From assembly GCA_028485475.2 (NCBI GenBank), contig CP144143.1, positions 2,790,001-2,854,000 on the forward strand: a stretch of DNA of 64,000 nucleotides. Direction: 5' to 3'. Shown in pieces: positions 63,591 to 64,000 of the stretch. Position 1 is the first letter of the stretch. Each line of letters opens with the position of its first letter. Source of the DNA: Chitinophagaceae bacterium C216 (GTDB lineage Bacteria > Bacteroidota > Bacteroidia > Chitinophagales > Chitinophagaceae). The notes under the pieces are model-generated. The model worked only from the letters and a program-made list of their open reading frames with translations. It searched no databases and was not told the origin of the DNA. The translations under genes were made by a program, and so were the position numbers.

Positions 63591-64000
63591 ATGAAAAGGC
63601 ATCATTCGGAAATATCGCTAAGCGAAGTTCATCAGTCTGTTGACACTACCCGGATACAGAAATCAAGGTGGAGGAGGATTCTAGCATTTTTTGGACCTGC
63701 CTATCTGGTAAGTGTAGGGTATATGGATCCGGGAAACTGGGCTACCGATCTGGCAGGGGGTAGTCAGTTTGGATACTCCCTACTCTGGGTCCTACTCATG
63801 AGCAATATTATGGCCCTATTACTACAAAGCCTTTCGGCACGATTGGGCATCGTACGCAATCGCGACCTAGCTCAGGCCAATCGAGAAACTTATCCTAAAT
63901 ACATCAACTTTGCGCTATACATTCTTGCCGAAATAGCCATAGCGGCTACCGACCTAGCCGAAATACTAGGAATGGCAATAGGCTTACAGCTGCTTACAGG
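63591..64000 (+). CDS. mntH: Nramp-family divalent metal transporter, cut by right window edge
   Basis: 136 codons are seen; the rest is outside the window. The start [18 protein letters not shown] leads into helix 1 with the metal-binding DPGN at residues 46-49 ([20 protein letters not shown]), followed by [37 protein letters not shown] and [20 protein letters not shown]. These are Nramp hallmarks. It takes up Mn(II), and possibly Fe(II), with protons. A metal-repressor-like box lies about 85 bases upstream. Integrity cannot be judged. Confidence 0.93.
   Translation, partial: MKRHHSEISLSEVHQSVDTTRIQKSRWRRILAFFGPAYLVSVGYMDPGNWATDLAGGSQFGYSLLWVLLMSNIMALLLQSLSARLGIVRNRDLAQANRETYPKYINFALYILAEIAIAATDLAEILGMAIGLQLLT

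Noticed and set aside
1-64000. CRISPR arrays, tRNA or rRNA genes, insertion sequences and phage genes
   Set aside because: I looked in the intergenic gaps and saw no repeat-spacer pattern, no cloverleaf-like segment, no transposase and no phage-type gene.

Overview
The window looks like chromosomal DNA from a member of the Bacteroidota, most likely of the Chitinophagaceae type. The evidence is paired SusC/SusD genes, LytS/LytTR regulators, Bacteroidota-restricted families (DUF4293, DUF3822, DUF2027-Smr, PmoA-like DUF6807), lipid A synthesis (LpxK), a bacterial GGGP-synthase homologue, and promoters of the TAnnTTTG type instead of strong Shine-Dalgarno sites. Both edges cut genes: rsmI on the left and an mntH-type transporter on the right. 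I found no tRNA, rRNA, CRISPR array or insertion sequence.

Layout. Positions 1-24 kb are mostly housekeeping: rsmI, purS, pssA, pepP, a deoxynucleoside kinase, trpS and dxs on the minus strand; a LytS/LytTR two-component pair and an M28 peptidase on the plus strand; then a flavin monooxygenase, a GGGP synthase homologue, gamma-glutamyltransferase, nitronate monooxygenase, a sugar nucleotidyltransferase, glyA, the agmatine-to-putrescine pair aguB/aguA, uvrA and a stand-alone ECF-like sigma factor.

Positions 24.5-47.2 kb are the accessory core, a carbohydrate-utilisation locus. A LacI regulator is divergent from a decayed SusC gene joined out of frame to the tail of a DNRLRE/CBM96-type protein, followed by a mannonate-oxidoreductase-like SDR. 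Next come SusC-SusD with two discoidin-like surface lipoproteins, a second SusC-SusD pair, and a four-gene operon whose products all carry export signals: Tat-dependent Gfo/Idh/MocA oxidoreductase, a lipoprotein Gfo/Idh relative, a PmoA-like protein and a ThuA-like protein. Four identical 16-bp LacI-type operators (ATTTCAAACGTTGTAA) lie before the lacI/decayed-susC pair and before each of the three intact operons, which ties them into one regulon. No glycoside hydrolase, lyase or sulfatase is present. I infer that the locus imports a glycoside and modifies it by periplasmic oxidation chemistry rather than by ordinary hydrolysis.

Positions 47-64 kb return to housekeeping and metabolism: Smr protein, amino-acid permease, polyprenyl synthase, RNase R, lpxK, 5-FTHF cyclo-ligase, rsmD and DUF3822. 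Then comes an operon of P1 peptidase, class IV aminotransferase, gluconokinase and GntP permease, followed by a SnoaL-like protein, OsmC, YggS, an unknown lipoprotein and an Nramp transporter preceded by a DtxR/MntR-like box. Several genes (7091, 16527, 48227, 51013, 62305) share a TAnnTTTG-N4-ATG arrangement that suggests leaderless or near-leaderless transcripts.
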